A DNA stretch of 45,421 nucleotides from Betaproteobacteria bacterium. Its GTDB lineage: Bacteria > Pseudomonadota > Gammaproteobacteria > Burkholderiales > Burkholderiaceae_C. The position numbers and the translations under genes are program-made. The first letter of the stretch is position 1; the number at the start of each line of letters is the position of its first letter. This document shows, piece by piece, positions 35,092 through 43,369 of this stretch. The DNA lies in assembly GCA_025356445.1 (NCBI GenBank), contig JANXSZ010000073.1, positions 1 through 45,421 of the forward strand. The letters run 5' to 3'. The notes below the pieces were generated by a model. That model was not told the origin of the DNA. It worked only from the letters and a program-made list of their open reading frames with translations, and ran no database searches.

Positions 35092-35113
35092 AACATTTCC
35101 TGACTGAACACCC

Positions 35114-35752
35114 ATGACCCCACTCGCCACCTTCGCCTCCGCCGTCCACACCCTGCCCTTGGTCGCCATCCTGCGCGGTCTGCGTCCTGATGAAGCTGTC
35201 GCCGTCGGCACAGCCTTGGCCAGCACCGGCTGGCAGTTGATCGAAGTGCCGCTGAACTCCCCCCAGCCGCTGGACAGCATCGCCGCCCTGGCAGCCGCCT
35301 TGCCGAACGCCTTGATAGGGGCCGGCACTGTGCTGACAGTGGCCGATGTGCACCGCGTCCATGCTGCGGGTGGTCGGCTCATCGTGTCGCCAAATTTCAA
35401 CCCTGAGGTGGTGCGTGAAACGGTGCGCCTGGGCATGGTCAGCCTGCCCGGCGTCATCACCCCCAGCGAAGCCTTTGCAGCACTGGAAGCCGGAGCCAGT
35501 GGCTTGAAGCTGTTCCCGGCCGAGCAGATCAACCCGGCGGTAGTCAAAGCACTGCGCGCCGTGCTGAGCGCCAGCACCCTGCTGCTGCCCGTAGGCGGTA
35601 TCGGCCTGCGCAACATGGGCGCGTGGCGAGCAGCAGGGGCCAGTGGTTTCGGGATTGGCTCAGCGCTGTACAAGCCGGGCATGGGCGCGGCAGAGGTGAA
35701 GGCCAACGCTATTGAATTTATAGCTGCTTACGCCGACCAGATAAGCATATAG
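35114..35752 (+). CDS. dgoA: 2-dehydro-3-deoxy-6-phosphogalactonate aldolase
   Basis: This class I aldolase splits KDPGal to pyruvate and glyceraldehyde-3-phosphate. The 212-residue product has LVAILRGLRPDEAV, the catalytic-Glu segment IEVPLNSP typical of the KDPGal (not KDPG) group, LIGAGTVLTVADV, and the Schiff-base lysine in GLKLFPAEQINP. LPVGGIGLRNMGAW and GFGIGSALYKPG bind phosphate. The final residues (IEFIAAYADQISI) and the stop come from a REP-like repeat that has entered the 3' end. It is the last gene of kdgK-dgoK-dgoA. Confidence 0.94.
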   Translation: MTPLATFASAVHTLPLVAILRGLRPDEAVAVGTALASTGWQLIEVPLNSPQPLDSIAALAAALPNALIGAGTVLTVADVHRVHAAGGRLIVSPNFNPEVVRETVRLGMVSLPGVITPSEAFAALEAGASGLKLFPAEQINPAVVKALRAVLSASTLLLPVGGIGLRNMGAWRAAGASGFGIGSALYKPGMGAAEVKANAIEFIAAYADQISI

Positions 35753-35765
35753 AGCTATTTACAAG
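35708..35765 (+). repeat. REP-like hairpin repeat, copy 2, overlapping the dgoA 3' end
   Basis: GCTATTGAATTTATAGCTGC opens a diverged copy of the 31104-31166 element (read on that copy's minus strand), keeping ATAGCT, CGC, CCxGAT, GC and TTTACAAG at matching places. It supplies the last 14 codons and the stop of dgoA. Confidence 0.6.
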
Positions 35766-35802
35766 ACCAGCTTGATGAAGAAACATCCACACAATACCCC
35801 GC

Positions 35803-36237
35803 TTACAGCTTGCGCCCCATCGCATCGGTGCACTTGATGGACAGGTATTTGAAGATGTCCACCGCCTTGACGATGGGGGAAGGCTTCTGGCTGGGGTCTT
35901 TGTAGATCAAGCCCAGTTGGAAGCTTTTGAGCCCTTGGGAGGGCATCGTCACGGTCTCGTCGATGTGCAGGCTGGTGCCGGGCAAGGTGAACTTGAGCGT
36001 GTACACCAAGGGGAAGGTGGTGCGGTTTTCCATGGATACCCAGTAAGTGGTCATCAAGCCTGGGCTGCGAACTTCATTGCGCATCCACGCTTTGTTGCCA
36101 TTCAAAATACCGGCAATGCAAAGAGGCCGGCTGTAGTTCGTGTCGGACTCTTCGTTAGCATTCCAGGCTTGGGCTGCCCCAGACGACAGGGCTGCGAGAG
36201 CCATAACGAAGCTGGCAGTGAAGGTTGATGGCGTCAT
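35803..36237 (-). CDS. Secreted hypothetical protein
   Basis: I do not recognise a family. From ATG 36237 the 144-residue product has a clear Sec signal peptide (FTASFVMALAALSSGAAQA, cleavage before WNANEE), so it is probably periplasmic. Two cysteines (RPLCIAG and SIKCTD) could form a disulfide. The mature part is rich in beta-type segments (TYWVSMENRTTFPLVYTLKF, SLHIDETVTMPSQGLKSF), which might be an immunoglobulin-like or chaperone-like fold. A longer start at 36273 would spoil the signal peptide. It is convergent with dgoA and divergent from the SDR gene; no operon link is visible. Confidence 0.65.
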   Translation of the reverse strand: MTPSTFTASFVMALAALSSGAAQAWNANEESDTNYSRPLCIAGILNGNKAWMRNEVRSPGLMTTYWVSMENRTTFPLVYTLKFTLPGTSLHIDETVTMPSQGLKSFQLGLIYKDPSQKPSPIVKAVDIFKYLSIKCTDAMGRKL

Positions 36238-36366
36238 GGGGCAAGTTCTCAGATAAAAAAAGAATAGTCGCATGTTTTACCAAAGTCTGCCAGACGTCCT
36301 GATGACCTTAGCAACCCGTGCAGTAAGGGCCAAAACCACAGCTGTCTGCACTGATAGGATAAGTGC

Positions 36367-37176
36367 ATGAAGACTCAAAAACCTGAAATTTACTTCGGTC
36401 TGGCTGACCGCGTATGCCTTGTCACCGGTGCGGCGCAAGGCATTGGTGAGGCCTGCATACGCCGCTTTGCCCAGGAAGGTGCGAAGCTGGTCATTGCCGA
36501 TGTGGACGATGACAGAGGCCAAGCACTGGCTGCGCAATTGCAAGCCCAAACCCCAGCGGTCAACGCCATTTACGTCCATTGCGACGTGGGCGACAAAACC
36601 CAGGTGGATGCACTGGTAGCCCAAACCATTGCCACCTTTGGTCGCATCGACGTGCTGGTGAACAACGCCGGCATCTTCAAAGCCGCGGAGTTTCTGGACG
36701 TGACCGAAGCGGACTTTGATGCCGTGCTGCGCGTCAACCTCAAAGGCGCGTTCCTGGTCGGCCAAGCTGTGGCGCGCGAGATGGCCAAAACCGGCCAGGG
36801 CAGCATCATCAACATGAGCAGCGTGAACGGCACCCTGGCCATTCCGGCCATAGCCAGTTACAACGTCAGCAAAGGCGGTATCAACCAATTAACCCGGGCG
36901 ATGGCGCTGGCACTGGTAGACAAAGGCATCCGGGTCAACAGCGTTGCCCCCGGCACCGTCGCCACTGAACTCGCCACCAAAGCCGTACTGACCAGTGAAG
37001 ACGCCAAAATCCGCATCCTCAGCCGCACCCCCATGAAGCGCCTGGGTAAGCCCAGTGAAATTGCCGACACCGTGGCCTACTTGGCCAGCGATGCGGCCAG
37101 CTACATCACCGGCGAGATCGTGATGGTGGACGGCGGGCGCATGGCGTTGAACTACACGGTGGCGGTGCAGCCCTAG
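36367..37176 (+). CDS. Short-chain dehydrogenase/reductase, possibly a sugar 1-dehydrogenase
   Basis: This is a classical SDR of 269 residues. The cofactor loop is VTGAAQGIGEACIRR with the NAD-preferring acidic residue in VIADVDDD, and NNAG appears in VLVNNAGIF. The catalytic set is Ser in IINMSSVNG and Tyr-Lys in ASYNVSKGG; VNSVAPGTVATEL and the terminal ITGEIVMVDGG are typical. Next to kdgK/dgoK/dgoA it could oxidise galactose or glucose to the lactone, the first step of the pathway, but SDR specificity cannot be read from sequence. No lactonase gene is seen in the window. Confidence 0.88.
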   Translation: MKTQKPEIYFGLADRVCLVTGAAQGIGEACIRRFAQEGAKLVIADVDDDRGQALAAQLQAQTPAVNAIYVHCDVGDKTQVDALVAQTIATFGRIDVLVNNAGIFKAAEFLDVTEADFDAVLRVNLKGAFLVGQAVAREMAKTGQGSIINMSSVNGTLAIPAIASYNVSKGGINQLTRAMALALVDKGIRVNSVAPGTVATELATKAVLTSEDAKIRILSRTPMKRLGKPSEIADTVAYLASDAASYITGEIVMVDGGRMALNYTVAVQP

Positions 37177-37199
37177 CCCCCATAAGGAGATGAATCAGA

Positions 37200-38429
37200 T
37201 TACGCGCTAGCCGCCTTGGCTGGCAGCAGCGCCTCGCGGATCGGTAAATTCACCAGCGCAGCCCCCAAGGCCAGCACAATGTCGATGTACCACACCCAGT
37301 CGTACGCACCGGTGGCTTCAAAGATTTTTCCGCCCACAAACACCCCCAAAAATCCCCCCACCTGGTGCGACAGCATCACGATACCAAACAGCGTGGCCAT
37401 GTTGGCCGTACCGAAGAATTTGGCAACCAAACCGGCAGTAGGGGGCACGACGGACAAGAACGTCACGCCCATCACCGCCGCAAAGATCAGCACCACAGGC
37501 TCGGTCTTGGGTGCCAGCACAAACACCAGAATAGCCAGGCCGCGCGTAGCGTAGATCAGTGACAGCAGCGACTTCATGCGCCAACGCCCCATCGCCCAGC
37601 CCATGGTCAAGCTGCCCACGATGTTGAACAAGCCAATGATCCCCAGCGACCAACCCGCCACCTGAACAGGCAGACCACAGGCGGCAATCACACCCGGCAA
37701 ATGCGTTGCTAAAAACGCGACGTGAAAGCCACAGACAAAGAAGCCCGCGCCCAGCATCAGAAAGCTGGGGTTGCGCAGCGCGGTTTTGATCGCCTCACCG
37801 GTGCCCACGGTCTTTTGCCCAGGTACGGCGACTTGCACCGAATTGCCTTTGAGAATGAGGGCAGCGGGAATCGCCAGCAGCACGATCAAGCCCATCGCTT
37901 GCAGCGCACTGGCCCAACCGAAAGTAGCCGTCAGCATGCCTGCCAGCGGTGCCAGAAGAAACTGACCGAACGACCCCCCTGCGTTGACGATGCCTGTTGC
38001 CATGCCACGCTTGGCGGGTGGAATCAGCCGTGTGGTGGCGGCCATCAGCACCGCAGGCCCGGCCATGCCCGCCCCCCCCGCCGACAGCACACCAATGGCA
38101 AAAATTAATCCGGCAGTGGTCGTCATCAACGGTGTGATGAAGGTGCCCACAGCAACCAGCACGGCCCCCAGGAACAATACCCGTCCAGCACCTACTTTGT
38201 CAGCCATCGCCCCGGCAAACGGCTGGGTCAGCCCCCAGAACAGCTGACCAAACGCAAACGCCAGACTGATGCTGCCGATGCCCAGGCCAGTGGCGGTGTT
38301 GAGCGGACTCATGAACAAGCCCATGGTCTGACGCGTACCCATCGTCAACGCGAAGGTGCCTGCGGCGGCCAAAAGCACCAACCAGACGGCAATGGATTTG
38401 GATGGGGATTCAGTCTGGGGCTTATTCAT
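37200..38429 (-). CDS. MFS transporter
   Basis: This is a major facilitator permease of 409 residues with about twelve membrane helices. The N-half reads AGTFALTMGTRQTMGLFMSP, LAFAFGQLFWGLTQPFAGAMADKVGAGRV (the motif A loop between helices 2 and 3) and ATTRLIPPAKRGMATGIVNAGGSFGQ. The C-half has VGGFLGVFVGGKIFEATGAYDW. The substrate is unknown; an organic acid or drug is possible given the MarR partner. The start at 38429 overlaps the last eight bases of the MarR gene (ATGAATAA), so the two are translationally coupled and probably share the palindromic operator upstream of marR. Confidence 0.9.
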   Translation of the reverse strand: MNKPQTESPSKSIAVWLVLLAAAGTFALTMGTRQTMGLFMSPLNTATGLGIGSISLAFAFGQLFWGLTQPFAGAMADKVGAGRVLFLGAVLVAVGTFITPLMTTTAGLIFAIGVLSAGGAGMAGPAVLMAATTRLIPPAKRGMATGIVNAGGSFGQFLLAPLAGMLTATFGWASALQAMGLIVLLAIPAALILKGNSVQVAVPGQKTVGTGEAIKTALRNPSFLMLGAGFFVCGFHVAFLATHLPGVIAACGLPVQVAGWSLGIIGLFNIVGSLTMGWAMGRWRMKSLLSLIYATRGLAILVFVLAPKTEPVVLIFAAVMGVTFLSVVPPTAGLVAKFFGTANMATLFGIVMLSHQVGGFLGVFVGGKIFEATGAYDWVWYIDIVLALGAALVNLPIREALLPAKAASA

Positions 38430-38922
38430 CGGTTGCTCCGTCAAGGTGAGAGGACAGCAGTCCCAAAGATTCATCAATCAGTGCGTGAAGTGCAGCCACG
38501 CGTTGCACACCCAGCGCCTCGTTCAAGCGCTGCTGGGCAACCTTCCAATGCAGCTGAACTTCAGTGCGCTTTTGGCGTCCAGCGTCAGTCAAGGTGACCG
38601 TGCGGCTGCGGCCATCGCGTCCTTCGTTGACCTCCAACCACCCTGCTGCCACCAGCGGTTTCATGTTGCGCGTCAGCGTGGAGGCGTCCAGCGTCATGGC
38701 CGCTGCCAAATCACCCGGACGTATCGGCCCCAGGTGCAGCACGTGCGACAGCAGCGAATACTGCGTGGTCTTCAGCCCGGTTTGGCGCACCTCATCGTCG
38801 TAATGCTGAGCCACACGGCGCATCAGCTGGCGCAGCTTGAAGTTGGTGCAGCCTTGCAGCACCGGTTCAGGCAGCGCAGCCATCGGTGTTTGCGTTGCGA
38901 TGGAAAGTGAACGTGGTTTCAT
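38422..38922 (-). CDS. MarR-family transcriptional regulator
   Basis: The 166-residue product is a MarR winged helix. The N-terminal helix is CTNFKLRQLMRRVAQHYDDEV, the recognition region IRPGDLAAAMTLDASTLTRNMKPLVAAGWL, the wing DGRSRTVTLTDAGRQK, and the rest is the C-terminal dimer helix. It is followed without gap by the MFS gene, a common MarR-efflux arrangement. A perfect 16-bp palindrome seven bases upstream of its ATG is the obvious autoregulatory operator and also faces the divergent thioesterase gene. Confidence 0.92.
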   Translation of the reverse strand: MKPRSLSIATQTPMAALPEPVLQGCTNFKLRQLMRRVAQHYDDEVRQTGLKTTQYSLLSHVLHLGPIRPGDLAAAMTLDASTLTRNMKPLVAAGWLEVNEGRDGRSRTVTLTDAGRQKRTEVQLHWKVAQQRLNEALGVQRVAALHALIDESLGLLSSHLDGATDE

Positions 38923-38928
38923 GTTTTA

Positions 38929-38957
38929 AATTGTAGCTACAATTATTGTATCTGCAA
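38929..38957. promoter_or_regulatory. MarR operator: AATTGTAGCTACAATT plus a degenerate second site
   Basis: AATTGTAGCTACAATT (38929-38944) is a perfect 16-bp palindrome. TTGTATCTGCAA (38946-38957) is an imperfect copy 15 bp further. Both fall in the 51-bp gap between the divergent marR and thioesterase genes, so one bound regulator could control both. Confidence 0.7.
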
Positions 38958-38973
38958 CTTAAATCAAACCCGC

Positions 38974-39534
38974 ATGACTCAGCCACCCCCCTCCATGACT
39001 GCCGAACAAACCCAAGTACTGTGGCAGCAACAGCGCGATGAAGTCGTCGCCCGCATGACCGCTGGCGGTGGTGTCGCAGGCCTTGCAACACCAGAGCAAA
39101 TCCACGGTAAAACCGGTATGCAAATCATGCAAGCCATGCTGGCTGGCGAAATGCCCTACCCCCACATTGCGGATACGCTGGATTTTTCATTGGTCGAAGT
39201 GAGCGAGGGTCGAGCGGTGTTCCAAGGCATACCGCAGCTCAAGCACTACAACCCGCTGGGCACGGTGCATGGTGGTTGGTACGCCACACTGCTCGACTCT
39301 GCGCTGGGCTGCGCCGTCCACACCATGATGCCCGTGGGCCGGGGCTACACCACAGCGGAATTAGGCATGAACATCGTGCGTGCTGCATCCTTTAAAACCG
39401 GCCCACTGCGCGCCATTGGCACCGTCATCCACTGCGGTCGCCAAATGGCCACCGCCGAAGCGCGCATCGTCGGGCCAGACGGCAAGCTGTACGCACACGC
39501 CACGACGACCTGCCTGGTGTTTGAGCTGAAATGA
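38974..39534 (+). CDS. PaaI-family hotdog-fold thioesterase
   Basis: This is an acyl-CoA thioesterase of the PaaI/YbgC hotdog superfamily. The 186-residue product has an N-terminal helical extension (about residues 1-60) and the hotdog core FSLVEVSEGRAVFQG, NPLGTVHGGWYATLLDSALGCAVHTM (the HGG motif with the catalytic acidic residue), TTAELGMNIVRAA and AEARIVGPDGKLYAHATTTCLVF. Its CoA substrate is unknown. It is divergent from the MarR/MFS pair across the palindromic operator, so it may be induced together with the MFS transporter. Confidence 0.92.
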   Translation: MTQPPPSMTAEQTQVLWQQQRDEVVARMTAGGGVAGLATPEQIHGKTGMQIMQAMLAGEMPYPHIADTLDFSLVEVSEGRAVFQGIPQLKHYNPLGTVHGGWYATLLDSALGCAVHTMMPVGRGYTTAELGMNIVRAASFKTGPLRAIGTVIHCGRQMATAEARIVGPDGKLYAHATTTCLVFELK

Positions 39535-39537
39535 ACG

Positions 39538-39570
39538 GCACAAATTAGCAGCACAAATTAACAGCACAAT
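39538..39570. repeat. Short tandem repeat, 13-bp unit
   Basis: GCACAAATTAGCA, GCACAAATTAACA and a partial GCACAAT follow each other between the thioesterase stop and the gloA start. It spans almost the whole 42-bp intergenic gap. Confidence 0.7.
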
Positions 39571-39576
39571 AGCGCC

Positions 39577-39987
39577 ATGAGAATCCTCCACACCATGCTG
39601 CGCGTTGGCAACCTTCAACGCTCCATCGACTTCTACACCCAGATTCTGGACATGAAGCTGCTGCGCACCTCAGACAACCCTGCCTACAAGTACACACTGG
39701 CCTTCGTGGGCTACGGCAACAACCCCGACCACGCAGAGTTGGAATTGACATACAACTACGGTGTTGAAAGCTACGACCTGGGCACCGCCTACGGCCACAT
39801 CGCGCTGGGCGTGCCCGATGTGGCGGCAGCCTGCGACAAGATCAAGGCGGCGGGCGGCGTGGTCACACGGGAAGCCGGGCCCGTGAAAGGCGGCACTACG
39901 GTGATCGCGTTTGTGGCAGATCCGGACGGGTACAAGATTGAGCTGATTCAGCGGCCACTGGAAGGTGCTGGTGGGGGACTGCGGTAA
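39577..39987 (+). CDS. gloA: Lactoylglutathione lyase (glyoxalase I)
   Basis: GloA isomerises the hemithioacetal of methylglyoxal and glutathione to lactoylglutathione. The 136-residue product matches the short Ni-type bacterial enzyme. Metal ligands are His5 (RILHTMLRV), Glu in [11 protein letters not shown], His in YGHIALGV and Glu in [29 protein letters not shown] is the usual first motif. Methylglyoxal arises from triose phosphates, so location next to Entner-Doudoroff genes makes metabolic sense, though co-regulation is not shown. Confidence 0.96.
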   Translation: MRILHTMLRVGNLQRSIDFYTQILDMKLLRTSDNPAYKYTLAFVGYGNNPDHAELELTYNYGVESYDLGTAYGHIALGVPDVAAACDKIKAAGGVVTREAGPVKGGTTVIAFVADPDGYKIELIQRPLEGAGGGLR

Positions 39988-40037
39988 ATCGCAAACAGCC
40001 CCGCCGACATCGGGCACATGCAGGCATGTAAACCACA

Positions 40038-40070
40038 ATGAAAAAGCCACCGTTTTGGTGGCTTTTTCAT
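40038..40070. terminator. Bidirectional rho-independent terminator between gloA and eda
   Basis: ATGAAAAAGCCACC (40038-40051) pairs perfectly with GGTGGCTTTTTCAT (40057-40070) around a 5-nt loop. The A-run and T-run at either side make it work on both strands, ending the convergent gloA and edd-eda transcripts. Confidence 0.88.
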
Positions 40071-40086
40071 TCAAAAATCACACATA

Positions 40087-40737
40087 TCACCCTCGCAGCG
40101 TCGTCGCCTCCAGCGCCAGCGCCGTGATCCGCGCCCAGTCGCCCTGCTCCATCGCATCGGCGGGCACCAGCCACGAGCCACCCACGCAGGCGACGTTGCT
40201 CAAGGCCAAAAAGTCTTTCGCGTTAGCGATCGATACGCCACCTGTGGGGCAAAACTTCACATCGCCAAACGGGCCGCCCCAGGCTTTGAGCATGGCCAGA
40301 CCACCGGCTTGCATGGCGGGGAAGAACTTGAGTTCGGTATAGCCGTCTTCTTGCGCCATCATGATTTCGCTGCCTGTCGCCACGCCGGGCAACAGGGGCA
40401 AACCCAGCACATGACAAGCCTTGCCCACCGCGTGGGTGTAGCCGGGGCTGACGGCGAAGCGCGCACCGGCGGCGACTGACGCTTGTGCATCGGCCACGCT
40501 GCGGATGGTGCCTGCACCGATGACGGCTTCAGGCACGTCGCGGGCGATGGCTTCGATGCATTGCAGGGCGACGGCTGTGCGCAGCGTCACCTCCAGCATG
40601 CGGATACCACCGGCCACCAGTGCACGTGCCATGGGCACAGCATGCTCTACTTTATGTAGCACGATGACAGGAATGACGGGCGCATCGCGCATCACGTCCA
40701 GCGAGGTGAGGCGGTCGGGCAAGGGTTTCAAAGCCAT
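40087..40737 (-). CDS. eda: KDPG/KHG aldolase (Entner-Doudoroff)
   Basis: Eda splits 2-keto-3-deoxy-6-phosphogluconate to pyruvate and glyceraldehyde-3-phosphate. The 216-residue product has the catalytic glutamate in [50 protein letters not shown] and the Schiff-base lysine in [26 protein letters not shown] and CVGGSWLVP bind phosphate. Its EVTLRT motif separates it from DgoA (EVPLNSP). It overlaps the end of edd by ten bases and is cotranscribed with it. Confidence 0.96.
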   Translation of the reverse strand: MALKPLPDRLTSLDVMRDAPVIPVIVLHKVEHAVPMARALVAGGIRMLEVTLRTAVALQCIEAIARDVPEAVIGAGTIRSVADAQASVAAGARFAVSPGYTHAVGKACHVLGLPLLPGVATGSEIMMAQEDGYTELKFFPAMQAGGLAMLKAWGGPFGDVKFCPTGGVSIANAKDFLALSNVACVGGSWLVPADAMEQGDWARITALALEATTLRG

Positions 40738-42572
40738 GAGGAAGCTCCTTCTTCAGCGGTAAGCGCGCTGCGGCGCATGTTGGTGAACAGTTCGCGGCCC
40801 ATGCCGACACTGTTGGCGGCGCGCAGGGCTTCGGGCATTTGAGCCAGCGGGCGGGCGGCCCACTCGGCGGCATCGACGTTGACTTCCAGCGTACCGGCGA
40901 CCGCATCAAGGCGAATCACGTCGCCATTGCGGACTCTGGCCAGCGGCCCACCAACGACGGCTTCGGGCGACACGTGGATGGCGGCGGGCACTTTGCCGGA
41001 TGCACCGCTCATGCGGCCATCCGTCACCAGCGCCACGCGGAAGCCTTTGCCTTGCAGCACAGCCAGCGGTGGGGTGAGTTTGTGCAGCTCGGGCATCCCG
41101 TTGGCCTGCGGGCCTTGCCAACGAACGACGCAAATCACGTCTTTATTCAGCTCACCGGCCTTGAAGGCGACGTGCAAATCGTCTTGCGAATCGAACACGC
41201 GCGCAGGCGCTTCAATGATGTGCCGGTCGTCAGGCACTGCCGACACTTTGATGACGCTACGGCCCAGATTGCCTTGCAGCAATTTCAGGCCACCCGAAGT
41301 GCTGAAAGGTGCGGTGGCGGGGCGCACGATGGTGTCGTCTTTGGAGGCGCCAGTGGCGTTCCACACCAGCTTATCGCCGTCCAATGCCGGTTCACAGGTG
41401 AATTCGCGCAGACCCCCTTCACGCACCGTCAGTACGTCTTCGTGCATGTAACCGGCATTCAGCAACTCCTGGATGATGTAACCCGTGCCGCCTGCGGCCT
41501 GGAACTGGTTCACGTCAGCGCTGCCGTTGGGGTAGACATGCGACAACAGCGGCACGACGTCAGACAGGGCGGCGAAATCGTCCCAGTCGATGACGATGCC
41601 CGCCGCACGGGCCACGGCCACCCAGTGGATCAAATGGTTGGTGGAGCCACCCGTCGCCAACAACGCAACCATGGCGTTGACGATACAGCGCTCGTCCACC
41701 ACCTGCCCGATGGGGGCGAAGCGGCGGGCTTTGGTGATCGACAAAACGGTGCGGGTGGATTCGCGCGTCAACTCGTCACGCAATGCGCCACCGGGGGCAA
41801 CAAAGGCGGTGCCGGGCACATGCAGCCCCATGGCTTCGAGCAGCATCTGGTTGCTGTTGGCGGTGCCATAGAAAGTGCAGGTGCCAGGGGCGTGGTAGGC
41901 CTTCCCTTCAGCTTCCAGCAGGGCTTCGCGTCCCACCAAGCCCTGGGCAGCGAGTTCACGCACCTTGGATTTTTCGTTGTTCGACAAACCTGAGGGCATA
42001 GGGCCAGCAGGCACGAACACCATGGGCAGATGGCCAAAATGCAGAGCACCAATCAGCAAGCCGGGCACGATTTTGTCGCACACGCCCAGCATCAGCGCAG
42101 CGTCGAACATGTCGTGACTGAGGGCGACGGCAGTGGCCATCGCGATCACATCGCGGCTGAACAGGCTGAGTTCCATGCCCGGAGTGCCTTGCGTCACGCC
42201 ATCGCACATAGCGGGCACGCCACCGGCCACTTGGGCAGTGGCACCGTTGGCACGGGCCTGGGCTTTGACGATGTCGGGGTAATGCTGCAAGGGCGCATGG
42301 GCCGAGAGCATGTCGTTGTAAGCGGTCACTATGCCAATATGCGGTGCACGCTCAGTGACCACACGGAATTTGCTGATGCCTGTCACCGCTGTGGTTTTAT
42401 CGTCCTCCGGCATACCGGCAAAGGCGTGGGCGACATTGGCGCAGCCCATGCGCTCGTTGCCCGGTGGGCGGTTGACAGCCTCGTTCAGGCGCTGCAAATA
42501 AGCACTGCGCATGGCGGCGCTGCGCTCAACAATGCGCTGCGTGACGGCAGCGACGGTGGGGTGAAGTTGCAT
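40728..42572 (-). CDS. edd: Phosphogluconate dehydratase (Entner-Doudoroff)
   Basis: Edd is the iron-sulfur enzyme that dehydrates 6-phosphogluconate to KDPG. The 614-residue length is that of Edd, longer than the IlvD-type protein at 29324. Recognisable motifs are [20 protein letters not shown], the cysteines in [25 protein letters not shown] and [21 protein letters not shown], and [19 protein letters not shown] near the C-terminus. A HexR-like palindrome begins nine bases upstream of the ATG. With eda it completes the pathway; the 6-phosphogluconate-forming enzymes are not in this window. Confidence 0.96.
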   Translation of the reverse strand: MQLHPTVAAVTQRIVERSAAMRSAYLQRLNEAVNRPPGNERMGCANVAHAFAGMPEDDKTTAVTGISKFRVVTERAPHIGIVTAYNDMLSAHAPLQHYPDIVKAQARANGATAQVAGGVPAMCDGVTQGTPGMELSLFSRDVIAMATAVALSHDMFDAALMLGVCDKIVPGLLIGALHFGHLPMVFVPAGPMPSGLSNNEKSKVRELAAQGLVGREALLEAEGKAYHAPGTCTFYGTANSNQMLLEAMGLHVPGTAFVAPGGALRDELTRESTRTVLSITKARRFAPIGQVVDERCIVNAMVALLATGGSTNHLIHWVAVARAAGIVIDWDDFAALSDVVPLLSHVYPNGSADVNQFQAAGGTGYIIQELLNAGYMHEDVLTVREGGLREFTCEPALDGDKLVWNATGASKDDTIVRPATAPFSTSGGLKLLQGNLGRSVIKVSAVPDDRHIIEAPARVFDSQDDLHVAFKAGELNKDVICVVRWQGPQANGMPELHKLTPPLAVLQGKGFRVALVTDGRMSGASGKVPAAIHVSPEAVVGGPLARVRNGDVIRLDAVAGTLEVNVDAAEWAARPLAQMPEALRAANSVGMGRELFTNMRRSALTAEEGASSWL

Positions 42573-42580
42573 TTTGAGTC

Positions 42581-42596
42581 CGTAACAAAATTACAT
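42581..42596. promoter_or_regulatory. HexR-like operator upstream of edd
   Basis: CGTAACAAAATTACAT resembles the HexR consensus TGTARTwwwAYTACA, with GTAA and TTAC half-sites correctly spaced. It lies 9-24 bases upstream of edd, a classical HexR target that is derepressed by KDPG. No hexR gene is in the window. Confidence 0.45.
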
Positions 42597-42687
42597 GTTT
42601 CAATGGTAACTCGGATGACCGTCAATTAGCCCATCAGGGAGTTACGAACCGGTTCCCAAATACAAAAGCGCCCACAGGCGCCAAGCA

Positions 42688-42723
42688 AAACGGCCTGCGT
42701 AGCGTAAACCACACAGGCCGTTT
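42688..42723 (-). terminator. Rho-independent terminator after the OmpA-domain gene
   Basis: AAACGGCCTG (42688-42697) and CAGGCCGTTT (42714-42723) form a 10-bp stem with a 16-nt loop. The stem runs into TTTT on the minus strand, 28 bases after the gene's stop codon. Confidence 0.7.
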
Positions 42724-42750
42724 GGCAAAAAAAGCAGAGAAAACTGATTT

Positions 42751-43248
42751 TTACTGCACGCTGACTTCCACGCGACGCGCTTGCGCATTTGAGCCAGTGC
42801 CCGTCATCGCTTCAGGCTTCTTCAGCTCTACTTTGTCTTCGGCCACGCCCAGCGCCTTGAGCGCATCACGCACAGCAAAGGCACGCAACTTGGCAAGTTC
42901 TTCGTTCTTGGCCAAGTCCCCAGTGGCATCATGAAAACCACTGACCACGGCTTTTTTGCCTTCGGCCACAGCTTTGATGATTTCGGCCAGGGCTTCGTTA
43001 CCACCGGCAGCCAGATCCGACTTGGCGGTCGCGAAGTAGAACTTGACGACGCCGTTTTCAACCTTGACGCTGGCACTGTCTGCCTCGGCAGCAGGCATGG
43101 CTGGCGCAGCCAAAGCGGCTACGGGCTTGGCGGCGTCCATGTTGGTCTTGTAGATGGCCACGCCAATCACCAAACCAATGACCAGCGCAATCACGCCAAA
43201 CACCACACCCAAAACCACACCCTGGTTGTCATCGTCAGAAGAAAACAT
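42751..43248 (-). CDS. OmpA-domain protein with one N-terminal membrane anchor
   Basis: The 165-residue product begins with a charged stretch (FSSDDDNQG) and a single hydrophobic helix (VLGVVFGVIALVIGLVIGVA), then a flexible Ala-rich linker. From about residue 65 comes an OmpA-like peptidoglycan-binding domain: VKFYFATAKSDLAAGGNEAL, VVSGFHDATGD, NEELAKLRAFAVRDALKALGV and ARRVEVSV. It probably links the inner membrane to peptidoglycan, although some parts of the usual binding motif are changed (FHDATGD where HTD/ShT is common). The start at 43248 follows GGAG. It stands alone with its own terminator. Confidence 0.88.
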   Translation of the reverse strand: MFSSDDDNQGVVLGVVFGVIALVIGLVIGVAIYKTNMDAAKPVAALAAPAMPAAEADSASVKVENGVVKFYFATAKSDLAAGGNEALAEIIKAVAEGKKAVVSGFHDATGDLAKNEELAKLRAFAVRDALKALGVAEDKVELKKPEAMTGTGSNAQARRVEVSVQ

Positions 43249-43369
43249 TGCTTTAAGCTCCAATAAATTTGATCTTGATTGTAATCAGCAGCCAGCCGTC
43301 CCTCAAGGAACCTGGCAACCCATGCAAAACTGTCCGATACTGGTGGTTAAACCCTTTTGGAGATGATGC

